Part shown: piece by piece, positions 18,606 through 30,813 of the stretch | Numbering within the stretch: position 1 is the stretch's first letter | Layout of the letters: every line of letters begins with the position of its first letter | Source: an uncultured Nitrosomonadales bacterium | GTDB lineage: Bacteria; Pseudomonadota; Gammaproteobacteria; Burkholderiales; Gallionellaceae | NCBI GenBank assembly: GCA_903885165.1 | Contig: CAISHO010000005.1 | Location: 1 to 51,468 of the forward strand | Direction: 5' to 3' | DNA: 51,468 bases | Position numbers and translations under genes: made by a program | Notes under the pieces: generated by a model | What the model saw: the letters and a program-made list of their open reading frames with translations, nothing else | Databases searched by the model: none | Told to the model about the DNA's origin: nothing

Positions 18606-20846
18606 TTATGCGGCGACAGCTTCTTCCTCGAATTCCAGTACGACCTTTTTGTCTTTTACATCCACGGTGACATGACCACCGTGCGCCAAACGTCCAAACA
18701 GTAGTTCATCGGCCAGGGCCGACCGGATAGTGTCCTGGATCAGGCGCGCCATCGGACGTGCACCCATCAGCGGATCGAAGCCGTTCTCAGCCAGATGTTC
18801 CTTGAGATTTTCTGTGAAGACGGCATCGACTTTCTTGTCGTGTAACTGCTCTTCCAATTGCATCAGGAACTTATCTACCACGCGCAGGATGACGTCGCGA
18901 TCAAGTGCTGCGAATGAGACGATGGCATCCAGACGATTGCGAAATTCGGGTGTGAACATCCGTTTGATGTCTATCATCTCGTCACCGGCAGAAGCGGTCT
19001 TGGTAAAGCCGATTTGCGTCTTGTTGAGCGCTTCCGCGCCCGCATTGGTGGTCATGATGATGACAACGTTGCGGAAATCCGCTTTTCGACCATTATTGTC
19101 GGTCAGTGTGCCGTGATCCATTACCTGCAGCAGGATGTTAAAGATATCCGGATGCGCCTTTTCGATTTCATCGAGCAGCAAGACGCAGTGTGGTTGTTTA
19201 CTGATCGCTTCGGTCAACAGACCTCCCTGATCGAACCCCACATAACCTGGTGGCGCACCGATCAGACGTGATACGGCGTGGCGCTCCATATATTCGGACA
19301 TATCGAAGCGATGCAGCGGCATGCCCATCGAAAAAGCCAGTTGTTTGGCGACTTCCGTCTTGCCGACCCCGGTAGGACCAGAAAACAGGAAACTGCCGAT
19401 CGGCTTTTGAGGATTACCCAGTCCGCTGCGTGACATTTTGATGGCGCGCGCCAGGGTGTCGATGGCCTTGTTTTGGCCGAATACCGTGGTTTTTAAGTCG
19501 CGATCGAGATTCTTCAACGCATTGCGGTCATCGTGCGAGACGGTGCGGGTCGGGATGCGCGCAATCTTGGCGATGATCTCCTCGATTTCATGCTTACCTA
19601 TGGTTTTCTTCTGTTTGGATTTGGGCAAAATACGCTGTGCGGCACCGGCTTCATCCAGTACATCAATCGCTTTGTCCGGCAAGTGGCGGTCATTGATAAA
19701 TCGTGCGGACAGCTCGGCGGCGCAGGTAATTGCGGCGGCAGTAAATTTGATGTTGTGATGATCCTCGAAGCGTGATTTTAATCCCTTTAGAATTTCGATG
19801 GTCTGCTCTACCGAGGGTTCTGGCACGTCGACTTTCTGGAAACGGCGTGACAGCGCGGTATCCTTTTCGAAGATGCTACGATATTCCTGATATGTGGTCG
19901 CGCCTATACATTTTAATGCGCCGCTGGATAAGGCCGGCTTGAGCAAGTTGGAGGCGTCCATGGTGCCTCCTGAGGCCGCGCCCGCACCAATCAGAGTATG
20001 GATCTCATCGATAAACAGAATGGCATTGGGCGCTTCCTTTAATTCTTTTAGCACGGCCTTTAAGCGCTGTTCGAAGTCGCCGCGATATTTGGTGCCGGCT
20101 AACAGTGAGCCCATGTCTAACGAATAGACTTGTGCATCTTTGAGTATGTCGGGTACGTTGTCTTCGACGATGCGGCGCGCCAGTCCTTCGGCGATCGCTG
20201 TCTTGCCAACGCCCGCCTCACCGACTAGTAGCGGGTTGTTTTTGCGGCGACGGCACAGCGTCTGAATCACGCGTTCCAGTTCATCTTCGCGTCCAATCAA
20301 CGGGTCTATCTTGCCCTCTAAAGCCAGCGCATTCAGACCCACTGTGTACTGTTTAAGCACGCCTTCATCGGCGGGTTCGGGTGACGTTTCGGGTGGGGTG
20401 ATTGCGGGTTGCAGTTCTTTGTTGCTGCCGTGCACAATTTGATTGACCACCTCGATGCGGGTGATGTTGCGCTGGTTCAGAAAATGAACCGCGTGGGAAT
20501 CCTTCTCGCCAAATAAGGCCGCCAGAATATTCGCCCCGGATACTTCCTTCTTGTTAGCCGACTGCGCATGGAGAATGGCGCGCTGAATCACGCGTTGAAA
20601 TCCTAGGGTGGGCTGTGTGTCCATGTCACCCTGGCCGGAAACGACCGGCGTATTGGTGTCGATGAATTCAGTGATCGTCTGGCGTAATTCGTCGATATTC
20701 GCGCTGCAGGCTCGTAGCACCTGAGCGGCAGAGGCGTTGTCCAGCATGGCAAGCAACAAATGCTCAACCGTGATGAATTCGTGACGTTTTTGGCGGGCTT
20801 CGACAAATGCTAAATGCAAACTAACTTCTAGGTCTTGCGCGATCAT
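18606..20846 (-). CDS. clpA: ATP-dependent Clp protease ATP-binding subunit ClpA
   Basis: This 746-residue AAA+ unfoldase feeds substrates to ClpP. The N-domain begins [17 protein letters not shown] with [15 protein letters not shown]. The first ATPase domain has GEAGVGKT and [13 protein letters not shown]; the second has GPTGVGKT and [10 protein letters not shown], plus the pore loop GYVGFDQGG. The start was moved to the methionine matching E. coli ClpA; it lies one base after the clpS stop, so the two genes are coupled. No clpP is in the window. Confidence 0.97.
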   Translation of the reverse strand: MIAQDLEVSLHLAFVEARQKRHEFITVEHLLLAMLDNASAAQVLRACSANIDELRQTITEFIDTNTPVVSGQGDMDTQPTLGFQRVIQRAILHAQSANKKEVSGANILAALFGEKDSHAVHFLNQRNITRIEVVNQIVHGSNKELQPAITPPETSPEPADEGVLKQYTVGLNALALEGKIDPLIGREDELERVIQTLCRRRKNNPLLVGEAGVGKTAIAEGLARRIVEDNVPDILKDAQVYSLDMGSLLAGTKYRGDFEQRLKAVLKELKEAPNAILFIDEIHTLIGAGAASGGTMDASNLLKPALSSGALKCIGATTYQEYRSIFEKDTALSRRFQKVDVPEPSVEQTIEILKGLKSRFEDHHNIKFTAAAITCAAELSARFINDRHLPDKAIDVLDEAGAAQRILPKSKQKKTIGKHEIEEIIAKIARIPTRTVSHDDRNALKNLDRDLKTTVFGQNKAIDTLARAIKMSRSGLGNPQKPIGSFLFSGPTGVGKTEVAKQLAFSMGMPLHRFDMSEYMERHAVSRLIGAPPGYVGFDQGGLLTEAISKQPHCVLLLDEIEKAHPDIFNILLQVMDHGTLTDNNGRKADFRNVVIIMTTNAGAEALNKTQIGFTKTASAGDEMIDIKRMFTPEFRNRLDAIVSFAALDRDVILRVVDKFLMQLEEQLHDKKVDAVFTENLKEHLAENGFDPLMGARPMARLIQDTIRSALADELLFGRLAHGGHVTVDVKDKKVVLEFEEEAVAA

Positions 20847-20847
20847 T

Positions 20848-21165
20848 TTAATTTTCCTCCATGCCACATCGTAGGGGATGTCCCTGTTGCTGCGCGTATT
20901 CTGTTACTTGTAGCACCTTGGTTTCGGCCACATCTCGAGTAAATATGCCGCACACAGCTTTGCCTTCATTGTGTACTTTGAGCATCAACTGGAGCGCGCG
21001 TTCACGGTTGATCGCAAAAAAACGCTCCAGTATCTCAATGACAAACTCCATCGTCGTGTATTCATCGTTGTACAAAATCACTTTAAACATGCCGGGCGGC
21101 TTGGATTTCAGGCGTTCCGGTGCGAGTGCGGTGTTGCTTTCATGTTTGATAGACATTGATTCCAT
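20848..21165 (-). CDS. clpS: ClpS adaptor protein
   Basis: This 105-residue N-end-rule adaptor delivers substrates to ClpA. The core is MFKVILYNDEYTTMEFVIEIL, containing the conserved NDEYT/TMEFV pocket, followed by LQLMLKVHNEGKAVCGIFTRDVAETK. The N-terminal tail is flexible. The start could be at residue 1 or at Met4. A perfect TATAAT on the minus strand at 21172-21177 would put transcription start at or within a few bases of the first ATG. Confidence 0.96.
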   Translation of the reverse strand: MESMSIKHESNTALAPERLKSKPPGMFKVILYNDEYTTMEFVIEILERFFAINRERALQLMLKVHNEGKAVCGIFTRDVAETKVLQVTEYAQQQGHPLRCGMEEN

Positions 21166-21243
21166 TCTGTCATTATATACAGCCTGTAAGCTTAACGATT
21201 AGCGATACTTTTTCAAGCCTGTTCTGTTAATTAAAATATCTGT

Positions 21244-21273
21244 TTGACAAATGCGGTCATTCAAGAGTTAAAT
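21244..21273 (+). promoter_or_regulatory. Probable promoter of the cspA-type gene
   Basis: A perfect -35 TTGACA (21244-21249) is followed after 18 bases by TTAAAT (21268-21273). The predicted leader is about 107 bases, a long 5' UTR as is usual for cold-shock genes. Confidence 0.5.
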
Positions 21274-21347
21274 ACCAACTGGCGTTTGATTCAAAGTGTC
21301 TGCAGTACTGGTTTTGCCGTGTGCGGTCTTGGATTCAAACAGTTTCG

Positions 21348-21365
21348 CGGGGGGCCCCCGTTTTT
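21348..21365 (+). promoter_or_regulatory. GC-only hairpin with T-run in the cold-shock leader
   Basis: CGGGG-GGC-CCCCG (21348-21360) can form a short all-GC stem and is followed directly by five T. It lies between the promoter and the AAGGAAG ribosome binding site (21373-21379). The shape is that of a small intrinsic terminator or attenuator within the 5' UTR. Confidence 0.45.
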
Positions 21366-21386
21366 AAATAGTAAGGAAGTAATCAC

Positions 21387-21590
21387 ATGGCAACTGGTAC
21401 AGTTAAATGGTTTAACGATGCAAAAGGTTTCGGTTTCATCACGCCTGATGATGGTAGCGAAGACCTGTTTGCGCACTTCTCCGCAATCAACATGAGCGGA
21501 TTCAAGTCACTCAAAGAAGGTCAAAAGGTTACTTTTGACGTGGTACAAGGCCCTAAGGGCAAGCAAGCTTCTAACATCCAGGCTCCTTAA
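21387..21590 (+). CDS. Cold-shock protein, CspA family
   Basis: This 67-residue single cold-shock domain binds single-stranded nucleic acid and acts as an RNA chaperone. RNP-1 is [11 protein letters not shown] and RNP-2 is [10 protein letters not shown] strong Shine-Dalgarno, AAGGAAG, lies seven bases upstream. The gene stands alone between divergent clpS and convergent icd, with a long leader and a strong terminator. Whether it is cold-induced or constitutive cannot be read from the sequence. Confidence 0.96.
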   Translation: MATGTVKWFNDAKGFGFITPDDGSEDLFAHFSAINMSGFKSLKEGQKVTFDVVQGPKGKQASNIQAP

Positions 21591-21603
21591 TCGGTTGTTA
21601 GTG

Positions 21604-21632
21604 AAAAAACCCGGCGCTGCCGGGTTTTTTTT
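21604..21632. terminator. Strong bidirectional terminator after the cold-shock gene
   Basis: The stem ACCCGGC-GCT-GCCGGGT has A-runs before and T-runs after it, so it can terminate the cold-shock gene on the plus strand and icd on the minus strand. A second stem, GCCTGTCCG/CGGACGGGC, lies at 21634-21659. Confidence 0.9.
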
Positions 21633-21665
21633 TGCCTGTCCGGTTGTTGGCGGACGGGCCATTCC

Positions 21666-23969
<2,304 letters not shown>

Positions 23970-24029
23970 TTAACGCTTGATGCGGTGAGACACGGTAAAA
24001 TGACTGCTTAAAAATAGAATGGAACTCCG

Positions 24030-24566
24030 ATGGGACGCATTTTGCTGTTCAATAAACCGTTTGGCATCATTTGCCAGTTCAGTTCAGATGGCATGCATCC
24101 GACGCTGGCGGATTATATTCCTCTTCCGGAATTTTATCCTGCCGGAAGACTGGATACGGACAGTGAGGGGCTGCTGGTATTGACCGACGATGGTCAGTTG
24201 CAACACCGCATCACCGATCCCAAACATAAGTTGGCCAAGACCTATTGGGTGCAGGTAGAAGGCGTGCCGGATGCTACAGCGCTGGATAAACTTCGCACGG
24301 GTGTAGCGCTTAATGACGGAATGACTCGACCTGCCGGTGCGAATCTGATGGCTGAACCGTTGGGTTTGTGGCCGCGCAATCCGCCTGTGCGTGAACGAAA
24401 GTTGATTCCGACCAGTTGGCTGGAACTCACCATCCGGGAAGGCAAAAATCGTCAGGTGCGCCGTATGACCGCCGCAGTTGGATTTCCTACCTTGCGTCTG
24501 ATTCGCTACCGTATCGGTGACTGGATGCTGGATGGTATTGAACCTGGCAAGTGGGTGATGGGGTAA
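24030..24566 (+). CDS. rluE: 23S rRNA pseudouridine synthase RluE-like
   Basis: This 178-residue RsuA-family enzyme lacks an S4 domain. The catalytic motif is [18 protein letters not shown] with its aspartate, after [14 protein letters not shown] at the N-terminus; [20 protein letters not shown] closes the core. RluE modifies U2457 of 23S rRNA in E. coli; the short form without S4 domain supports RluE over RluB or RsuA. A GCAGGAT heptamer run begins directly after the stop. Confidence 0.92.
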   Translation: MGRILLFNKPFGIICQFSSDGMHPTLADYIPLPEFYPAGRLDTDSEGLLVLTDDGQLQHRITDPKHKLAKTYWVQVEGVPDATALDKLRTGVALNDGMTRPAGANLMAEPLGLWPRNPPVRERKLIPTSWLELTIREGKNRQVRRMTAAVGFPTLRLIRYRIGDWMLDGIEPGKWVMG

Positions 24567-24567
24567 C

Positions 24568-24588
24568 GCAGGATGCAGGATGCAAGAT
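24568..24588. repeat. Heptamer tract F after rluE
   Basis: Three consecutive heptamers, GCAGGAT, GCAGGAT and GCAAGAT, begin one base after the rluE stop. No inverted arm was found before the next gene. It looks like a minimal or decayed member of the heptamer family seen at carA, carB, greA, ftsH and obgE. Confidence 0.65.
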
Positions 24589-24648
24589 TTGTGGGTGGCA
24601 TTGCAGGCGGCTGGCTGATATGCTTACGCCTTTGCACAGGAGTTGAAG

Positions 24649-25338
24649 ATGATAAAAACACTATGGGCGATCACGCTGGTCGCTGTTACTACTTTCGCCG
24701 GCGCCGCGGAAAATTCGGCGCCACCAGTGTCGGTCAAGGGCGAGGTGCTCGAAGTTCGCGATGTCGAGAGTTACACCTATTTGCGTTTGAAGACGCAAGA
24801 GGGTGAAACTTGGGCTGCAGTGGCTAAGGCGCCAGTCAAAAAAGGTAGTGACGTCACGATTGAAAACGTGATGGTTATGGATAACTTTGTCAGCAAAACG
24901 CTGAAAAAGACGTTCAAAACGATACTGTTCGGTAGTCTTGCTGGTGCGCAAAGTTCACCTGTTGCGCCAGGTCTAGGGATGGCAACGTCTCATGCGATCA
25001 ATAAGATCAATGTGGCCGATATCCATGTGCCGCGTGCGGTAGGGGAAAATGCCAAAACGGTTGCGGAAATTGTCAGCAAGGCGGTTGAGCTTAAAGATAA
25101 GCCGGTGTTGGTGCGTGGCAAGATTGTGAAATATAACCCGGGGATTATGGGGAAAAACTGGATACATCTGCGCGACGGTTCGGCGGCGAACACGAATGGC
25201 GATATTCTGGTGACAACCACGAATGCCGCTAAGTTGGGTGATATCGTGACGGTGAAGGGGGTGGTGCGCAACGATAAAGACTTCGGTTCGGGCTATTTCT
25301 ATAAGGTACTGATAGAAGACGCAGCCTTGCAACCTTGA
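24649..25338 (+). CDS. Secreted protein with two OB-fold-like domains
   Basis: This 229-residue protein has a signal peptide (MIKTLWAITLVAVTTFAGA). The first domain (about residues 27-90) has GEVLEVRDVESYTYLRLKT and ETWAAVAKAPVKKG, then SKTLKKTF, a pattern seen in proteins annotated as NrfJ-like or periplasmic nucleotide-binding OB folds. The second domain (about residues 145-225) has VRGKIVKYNPGIMGKNWIHLRDG and GDIVTVKGVV. ATG at 24649 has AGGAG six bases upstream. The function is unknown; nothing in the neighbours points to nitrite reduction. Confidence 0.65.
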   Translation: MIKTLWAITLVAVTTFAGAAENSAPPVSVKGEVLEVRDVESYTYLRLKTQEGETWAAVAKAPVKKGSDVTIENVMVMDNFVSKTLKKTFKTILFGSLAGAQSSPVAPGLGMATSHAINKINVADIHVPRAVGENAKTVAEIVSKAVELKDKPVLVRGKIVKYNPGIMGKNWIHLRDGSAANTNGDILVTTTNAAKLGDIVTVKGVVRNDKDFGSGYFYKVLIEDAALQP

Positions 25339-25350
25339 TTGAATTCACTG

Positions 25351-25381
25351 CATACCGGCGTGTTTGATATGCGCCGGTATG
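25351..25381. terminator. Long perfect hairpin between convergent genes
   Basis: CATACCGGCG (25351-25360) pairs perfectly with CGCCGGTATG (25372-25381) around an 11-base loop. No long T-run follows on either strand, but the position between the convergent OB-fold and outer-membrane protein genes fits a bidirectional terminator. Confidence 0.55.
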
Positions 25382-25382
25382 G

Positions 25383-26078
25383 CTAGAAACGAAACCCCGC
25401 CGAGGTTCTGAACATGTTATCGGTGGTAAAATTCACTTTGGGATCATAGGCTAGGGTTACGAAGTAGCGTGTCCAGTCATACGATGCCGAGAGTCCCCAT
25501 TTGTGTATCTGAGTGTCTGCGACCAGCCCGGTCTTATAAAGCAGATCTATAGTGACGCGATCGCCATTATTCAGTGGTGTCCGGTAGTAAGCGTGCAGAT
25601 GGCGCTGATCCGGATTCAGTCGATTGTCTCTGACTTGTTGCAAATAATAAACTTCGCCTGTCGCTTCACGCTTGCCCGCCGACATCATCCAGGAATCATT
25701 CGGGTCGAAATTAAGATTTGAATAAGGGCGCAGGTTAGTGCGACCCAATCCTGTGCCTACAAACCAGGAGTCTCCCACTTCAGCCTGAGCGCTGAACGAG
25801 GCAAAGCCCATTGAGGCAGCCTGAACCGACGGGGATAAGCGCAGGCCGCTCAGGTTGTAGGTGTGATCCCAGCCGCCGCGTAACTGCGCCTCCGCGCGCG
25901 GCCTTGATTCGTAGTAACCCGCCCAGATATTTCCAAGGGCAGAAGTATTGCGCAAGTTGATGTCGTTGCTGCCCACGCCGCCCGAATAGACGTAATGCCC
26001 CATCGTTAGCTTCATGTCGGGTTCTTCCGCCACGCAGAGCGCGGGGGCCAAGATGAGTGTCGCTAACAGGCGATGCAT
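25383..26078 (-). CDS. Outer-membrane beta-barrel protein, YaiO-like
   Basis: This 231-residue protein has a signal peptide (MHRLLATLILAPALCVA) and a body of alternating strands rich in aromatic residues and glycine, ending FRTSAGFRF with the terminal phenylalanine recognised by the Bam complex. The spacing suggests a barrel of about 8-12 strands. It resembles YaiO-type barrels in feel, but I cannot name a family with confidence. It starts three bases after the stop of a tiny basic protein gene and is probably translated with it. Confidence 0.6.
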   Translation of the reverse strand: MHRLLATLILAPALCVAEEPDMKLTMGHYVYSGGVGSNDINLRNTSALGNIWAGYYESRPRAEAQLRGGWDHTYNLSGLRLSPSVQAASMGFASFSAQAEVGDSWFVGTGLGRTNLRPYSNLNFDPNDSWMMSAGKREATGEVYYLQQVRDNRLNPDQRHLHAYYRTPLNNGDRVTIDLLYKTGLVADTQIHKWGLSASYDWTRYFVTLAYDPKVNFTTDNMFRTSAGFRF

Positions 26079-26081
26079 GTT

Positions 26082-26231
26082 TCAGCCAGCGATTTGATCG
26101 TCAGCAGGTGGGGTAGGCTGATCAGTTGATTCGCCCTTGGGAGCTGCTTTTTTCAGCAACTTTTCAGCCTGTTTTTTTTGCTTGGCTAATTCTTTTTGAC
26201 GTTTTTCGAAGGTGTAGTTTGTCTTGGCCAT
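26082..26231 (-). CDS. Small basic conserved protein (49 aa)
   Basis: This 49-residue frame begins MAKTNYTFEKRQKELAKQKK, continues as a lysine- and glutamine-rich helix to about residue 31, and ends in a proline-rich acidic tail. Very similar short proteins starting with MAK-N-Y-FEKRQ occur in many betaproteobacteria without a known role. GGACACCC precedes the start; no strong Shine-Dalgarno is seen. It lies three bases upstream of the barrel protein and downstream of rhlE on the same strand. Confidence 0.65.
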   Translation of the reverse strand: MAKTNYTFEKRQKELAKQKKQAEKLLKKAAPKGESTDQPTPPADDQIAG

Positions 26232-26323
26232 GGGTGTCCTTGGTTTCGCAATGCTGTTGCAAAATAAATAAAATCAATAGGTTATATTTGTCCGGGTTCG
26301 GTAATCGAACCCGGGATGTTTCG

Positions 26324-27844
26324 TTATTTGCCTCGTCTTACTGCCGGACGAGGTGAAAACAGTGCGGGTTGAGGCATGGCCTGGTGGCGCGCCGCTTCAG
26401 ACATGGGTTTTTGAGGTGCGGTGCGCGGCTGAGCGGGGCGTGCGGGTGCTGCTCCCGTACGTGCCTGCGCTTGATCAGCGCGTGGTTGGCCGGGACGTGC
26501 GGGACCCGTCCCCGTGCGCGGTTGTTGACTGCGGCGAGTCGCATCCGGATTGCGAGGTGCTTGTCCGTCGCGAGCCGGTTGGCCTTCACGTGGCGGACGA
26601 TTGCCGCCTGTTGTGTTGCTGTGGCGTTTCTGTCCGTGCTGCGGACGAGGCGGGCGCGGCGCTTCGGCAGGAATGTTTGTCGGTGGCACGAAGCTATCGA
26701 TCGCGACACGCGGTATCTGCGTCTTGATCAGGCGCTCAATGTTTTTGAGGTGATCCAACTCTTCACTGTCGACCAGTGAGATCGCGGCGCCGTTGCTACC
26801 TGCGCGCCCGGTACGACCGATACGGTGTACGTAATCTTCCGGTACGTTAGGCAGTTCAAAGTTGACCACGTGAGGCAGCATATCGATGTCGAGGCCACGG
26901 GCGGCGATATCGGTCGCAACCAGTACCGGCATGGAGCCGTCCTTGAATTGGGACAAGGCCTTGGTGCGCGCCGATTGACTCTTGTTGCCGTGGATCGCGG
27001 CAGCAGGAATACCATCCGCATTTAACTTTTCAGCCAGACGGTTCGCGCCGTGCTTGGTGCGGGTAAATACCAGCACCTGCTTCCAGTCGTTGTGCTTGAT
27101 CAGGTGCGAGAGCAAATGGCTTTTCAGTTTTTGCGCGACCATGTGTACGCTTTGCGCAACCAGTTCTGACGTGGTGTTGCGGCGGGCGACTTCGACGAAG
27201 CCCGGATTATTCAGCAGTCCATCAGCCAGCGTCTTGATTTCTTCAGAGAAAGTTGCCGAGAACAGCAGGTTTTGACGCTTCTTGGGCAGCAGTACCAGTA
27301 TCTTCTTGATGTCGCGGATAAAGCCCATGTCCAGCATGCGGTCGGCTTCGTCCAGAATCAGGATTTCCACGGCGGATAAATCCAGCGTTTTTTGTCCGAC
27401 GTGATCGAGCAAGCGACCCGGTGTCGACACCAAAATATCGATCTGGCCGCGCAGCGACTTGATTTGCGGATTGATATTGACGCCACCGAACATCACCATC
27501 GATTTGAGCGACAGGTATTTGCCATAGGTCTGCACAGATTCTTCGACTTGAGCGGCGAGTTCGCGCGTCGGGGTCAGAATCAGGCAGCGCGGCCGACCAT
27601 TGCCGGGATTGGCAGCCGGTTTCTGGCTTAAAATATGCAAAACAGGCAGGGTGAAACCAGCGGTTTTTCCGGTTCCGGTCTGTGCGCCGGCCAGTAAGTC
27701 GCCACCTGCCAGCACCAGCGGAATAGCTTGTGCCTGTACGGGGGTAGGGTTGGTGTAACCTGAGTCGCTGATCGCGCGCATCAGAGGTTCGGCCAGATTC
27801 AGGCTGGCAAAGGTGACGGTTGAAACGGTAGTCGTGTTAGGCAA
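26324..27844 (-). CDS. rhlE: DEAD-box ATP-dependent RNA helicase RhlE
   Basis: This 506-residue helicase shows all core motifs in order: the Q-motif region [51 protein letters not shown] and [10 protein letters not shown]. The tail from about residue 385 is low-complexity, rich in Pro, Arg, Gln and Ala with repeated RPAQPR/RPGQPR segments, and likely binds RNA without specificity. RhlE helps ribosome maturation and RNA turnover, often in the cold. It is divergent from the FmdB-type gene across a gap of about 300 bases. Confidence 0.94.
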   Translation of the reverse strand: MPNTTTVSTVTFASLNLAEPLMRAISDSGYTNPTPVQAQAIPLVLAGGDLLAGAQTGTGKTAGFTLPVLHILSQKPAANPGNGRPRCLILTPTRELAAQVEESVQTYGKYLSLKSMVMFGGVNINPQIKSLRGQIDILVSTPGRLLDHVGQKTLDLSAVEILILDEADRMLDMGFIRDIKKILVLLPKKRQNLLFSATFSEEIKTLADGLLNNPGFVEVARRNTTSELVAQSVHMVAQKLKSHLLSHLIKHNDWKQVLVFTRTKHGANRLAEKLNADGIPAAAIHGNKSQSARTKALSQFKDGSMPVLVATDIAARGLDIDMLPHVVNFELPNVPEDYVHRIGRTGRAGSNGAAISLVDSEELDHLKNIERLIKTQIPRVAIDSFVPPTNIPAEAPRPPRPQHGQKRHSNTTGGNRPPREGQPARDGQAPRNPDATRRSQQPRTGTGPARPGQPRADQAQARTGAAPARPAQPRTAPQKPMSEAARHQAMPQPALFSPRPAVRRGK

Positions 27845-28102
27845 AGCTTATCTCCTGCGACGGCCTGACGCTTAAGAATAAGCGGCACCAATCGGGGCAG
27901 ACGAAATAGATGATCGAAGGATCGGGAGTTGTTAAGAGACCGCTGCGCTGATTGGTTTTACGCAGGGCGGTGCCATTATACCTGTTCTGCGCCGGTGCTG
28001 GCGGTGTTAAGTGACGGAGATTAAAGAAAAATTGTAAAAATATTGTTATTCCCCCTTGAATTCGGCCGATTAAATGCCATATAGGGTCGCGTGTGCTCGG
28101 GG

Positions 28103-28108
28103 TATAAT
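28103..28108 (+). promoter_or_regulatory. -10 element ahead of the FmdB-DUF502-aspS operon
   Basis: A perfect TATAAT preceded by GGGG lies about 36 bases before the FmdB-type ATG. No good -35 is visible at 17 bases upstream. The rest of the 299-base gap to rhlE is AT-rich and holds nothing else I can support. Confidence 0.45.
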
Positions 28109-28143
28109 GCTCCCCTTTAAATTTACCCGATAGGAAAGAATTC

Positions 28144-28386
28144 ATGCCTATTTATGCTTACGCATGTGCCGATTGCGGCCTGCAACAGGATGTGATGCAA
28201 AAAATGAGCGATGCCGCGCTGGTCACCTGCCCGGAATGCGGTAAAGAATCGTTCTCCAAACAATTGACCGCGCCCGGTTTTCAGTTGAAGGGCAATGGTT
28301 ATTACGCGACCGATTTCAAGGATAAGCCCAAGGCGTCTTGCGCGCCCTGTGGCAGTGCGGGCACGTGCCCTGCGGCTAACTCCTGA
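28144..28386 (+). CDS. FmdB family zinc-ribbon protein
   Basis: This 80-residue protein starts MPIYAYACADCGLQ and continues to TCPECGKESF, giving the paired CxxC knuckles of the FmdB zinc ribbon; a short Cys/Gly/Ala tail follows. The family was named for a formamide regulator but is mostly uncharacterised. TAGGAAAG lies before the ATG. It is the first gene of a tight cluster with DUF502 and aspS (three bases to the next start), a common betaproteobacterial arrangement. Confidence 0.88.
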   Translation: MPIYAYACADCGLQQDVMQKMSDAALVTCPECGKESFSKQLTAPGFQLKGNGYYATDFKDKPKASCAPCGSAGTCPAANS

Positions 28387-28389
28387 TCA

Positions 28390-29001
28390 ATGAAGAAATT
28401 TCTGATTACCGGTTTGCTGGTCTGGGTGCCGCTGGGTATCACGATCTGGGTGTTGAATCTGACCATCACCACGATGGATCAGACGTTGTTATTGTTGCCA
28501 CAGCATTGGCAGCCGGATTACTTGTTGCCGTTCCACATACCTGGCCTGGGAATTATCCTGACCTTCGCCGTGGTGCTCGTCACCGGCCTGTTGATCCGCA
28601 ACATCTTCGGGCAGCGCCTGTGGGATGCGTCCGAGAAGGCGATGTTGCACATTCCCTTTGTCGGCAGTATCTACAAGGGGGTGAAGCAGGTCAGCGATAC
28701 GCTGTTATCCGGTAACGGTAACTCGTTCCGTCAAGTTTTACTGGTGCGCTATCCGCACCCCGATGCCTGGTCGCTGGCGTTTCAGACCAACGTGCCGGGT
28801 GAAGTGATTAGCCGGCTTGATGAAGAATATGTGGCGGTGTTTATTCCCACCACGCCCAGTCCCGTCAACGGCTTTTATTTTTTCGTGCGCCGAGCCGACA
28901 CTATCGCGCTGGATATGACGGTAGATGCGGCTTTGCGTTCCATTGTTTCGATGGGTGTGGTGTCCGATGTGAACACCACCCTGACCCCAAATACTATTTA
29001 A
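28390..29001 (+). CDS. DUF502 family membrane protein
   Basis: This 203-residue protein has two N-terminal membrane helices (about residues 3-23 and 54-74). A conserved cytoplasmic domain follows, with [19 protein letters not shown], and later the segment [19 protein letters not shown], both typical of DUF502. Function is not established. It follows the FmdB gene by three bases and precedes aspS by 13, so it is clearly in that operon. Confidence 0.9.
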   Translation: MKKFLITGLLVWVPLGITIWVLNLTITTMDQTLLLLPQHWQPDYLLPFHIPGLGIILTFAVVLVTGLLIRNIFGQRLWDASEKAMLHIPFVGSIYKGVKQVSDTLLSGNGNSFRQVLLVRYPHPDAWSLAFQTNVPGEVISRLDEEYVAVFIPTTPSPVNGFYFFVRRADTIALDMTVDAALRSIVSMGVVSDVNTTLTPNTI

Positions 29002-29014
29002 AGACTCTAAGATT

Positions 29015-30811
29015 ATGCGTACACATTATTGCGGCACTCTCAACACCGACCAACTTGACCAGACCGTGAGTATTTGCGGTTGGGCGCATCGCCGCCGCGA
29101 TCACGGCGGGGTGATTTTTATCGATCTGCGCGACCGTGAAGGTCTGGCGCAAGTGGTGTGTAATCCGGATCAGGTCGAGATGTTCAAGATCGCCGAATCG
29201 GTGCGTAACGAATTTGTACTGCGTATCACAGGTATAGTGCGTCGCCGTCCTGAAGGCGCTTCCAACAGCAATCTCGTCAGCGGCGAAATCGAGATTCTCT
29301 GTCAGGACATCGAAGTGTTGAACGCATCGGTCACGCCGCCGTTCCAGTTGGATGATGAAAATCTGTCCGAGAACGTCCGTCTGACACATCGCGTGATCGA
29401 TCTGCGTCGCCCGCAGATGCAAAAGAATATGATGTTGCGTTACAAGGTGGCGATGGCGTTCCGTCGTTTCCTGGACAGTCGCGGTTTTATCGATATCGAA
29501 ACACCGATGCTGACCAAGTCCACACCGGAAGGCGCGCGTGACTATCTGGTGCCATCGCGTGTGCATCCGGGTGAATTCTTTGCGTTGCCGCAATCTCCTC
29601 AATTATTCAAGCAGTTACTGATGGTGGCTGGTTTCGATCGCTATTATCAGATCACCAAATGTTTCCGCGACGAAGATCTGCGCGCCGATCGTCAGCCTGA
29701 ATTCACCCAGGTTGATATTGAGACTTCATTCTTGAACGAAACACAAATCACTGCGCTCACCGAAGAGCTGATTCGTACCGTGTTCAAGGAAGCGATGGAC
29801 GTGGATCTGCCTAACCCTTTCCCGCGCATGACTTACGCGGAGGCGATGGCGCGTTTCGGTTCCGATAAGCCGGACTTGCGCGTGACGCTGGAATTGACCG
29901 AAGTCACCGATGTAATGAAGGATGTGGCGTTCAAGGTGTTTGCCGGTGTGGCTAATTCGACAACCGGTCGTATCGCGGCAATGCGCATCCCAGGCGGTGC
30001 AGCCCTGACACGTGGCGAAATTGACGAGTACACCAAATTTGTCGGCATCTACGGCGCGAAGGGCCTAGCTTACATCAAGGTCAATGACATCACGCAAGCC
30101 AATGAAGCTGGCTTGCAATCGCCTATCGTGAAGAATATCCACGAAGCCGCGCTCAAAGCTGTGATCGAACGCACTGGCGCTCAAAACGGCGACATCATCT
30201 TCTTTGGCGCTGACAAGGAAAAAGTAGTTAACGATGCGTTGGGTGCCTTGCGTACCAAAATCGGTCATGAAAAAGGTCATGTCAACGGCAGCGCGTGGGA
30301 ACCATTGTGGGTGGTGGACTTCCCGATGTTTGAATACGATGAAGAAGGTAAGCGCTGGAATGCCTGTCACCATCCGTTCACCGCACCAAAGGATGAGCAT
30401 CTGGCGTTGCTGGAAACTAGTCCTGGCGAGTGTCTGGCCAAGGCTTACGATCTGGCGCTGAACGGATGGGAATTGGGCGGCGGTTCGGTGCGTATCCATA
30501 AGGCTGAGGTGCAGAGTCAAGTGTTCCGCGCGCTCAATATCGGTGCGGAAGAAGCGCAGCTCAAATTCGGCTTTCTGCTCGATGCGTTGCAATATGGCGC
30601 ACCACCACACGGCGGTTTGGCCTTTGGTCTGGATCGCATTGTTACCATGATGACTGGTGCGGAATCGATACGCGATGTGATTGCCTTCCCCAAGACACAG
30701 CGCGCGCAGTGTCTGTTGACTCAGGCGCCATCTCCTGTGGATGAACGTCAGTTGCGCGAGTTGCACATTCGTCTGCGCCAGCCAGCACAGGCTGAGGTAG
30801 TTAAGGAATAA
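29015..30811 (+). CDS. aspS: Aspartyl-tRNA synthetase
   Basis: This 598-residue class II synthetase charges tRNA with aspartate. The N-terminal anticodon-binding OB domain has [26 protein letters not shown]; the catalytic core has motif 2 [18 protein letters not shown] and motif 3 [11 protein letters not shown]; a bacterial GAD insertion lies in between. Length is normal for the bacterial type. If the organism lacks asparaginyl-tRNA synthetase the enzyme may be non-discriminating, which cannot be decided here. It is followed at two bases by the RNase gene. Confidence 0.98.
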   Translation: MRTHYCGTLNTDQLDQTVSICGWAHRRRDHGGVIFIDLRDREGLAQVVCNPDQVEMFKIAESVRNEFVLRITGIVRRRPEGASNSNLVSGEIEILCQDIEVLNASVTPPFQLDDENLSENVRLTHRVIDLRRPQMQKNMMLRYKVAMAFRRFLDSRGFIDIETPMLTKSTPEGARDYLVPSRVHPGEFFALPQSPQLFKQLLMVAGFDRYYQITKCFRDEDLRADRQPEFTQVDIETSFLNETQITALTEELIRTVFKEAMDVDLPNPFPRMTYAEAMARFGSDKPDLRVTLELTEVTDVMKDVAFKVFAGVANSTTGRIAAMRIPGGAALTRGEIDEYTKFVGIYGAKGLAYIKVNDITQANEAGLQSPIVKNIHEAALKAVIERTGAQNGDIIFFGADKEKVVNDALGALRTKIGHEKGHVNGSAWEPLWVVDFPMFEYDEEGKRWNACHHPFTAPKDEHLALLETSPGECLAKAYDLALNGWELGGGSVRIHKAEVQSQVFRALNIGAEEAQLKFGFLLDALQYGAPPHGGLAFGLDRIVTMMTGAESIRDVIAFPKTQRAQCLLTQAPSPVDERQLRELHIRLRQPAQAEVVKE

Positions 30812-30813
30812 AA

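Noticed and set aside
21634-21659. Independent terminator for icd
   Set aside because: On the minus strand this stem is followed by A, not T; the neighbouring bidirectional hairpin at 21604-21632 is a better terminator for icd.
26353-26779. Several plus-strand frames opposite the rhlE tail
   Set aside because: They arise from the Pro/Arg-rich low-complexity tail of RhlE read on the opposite strand.
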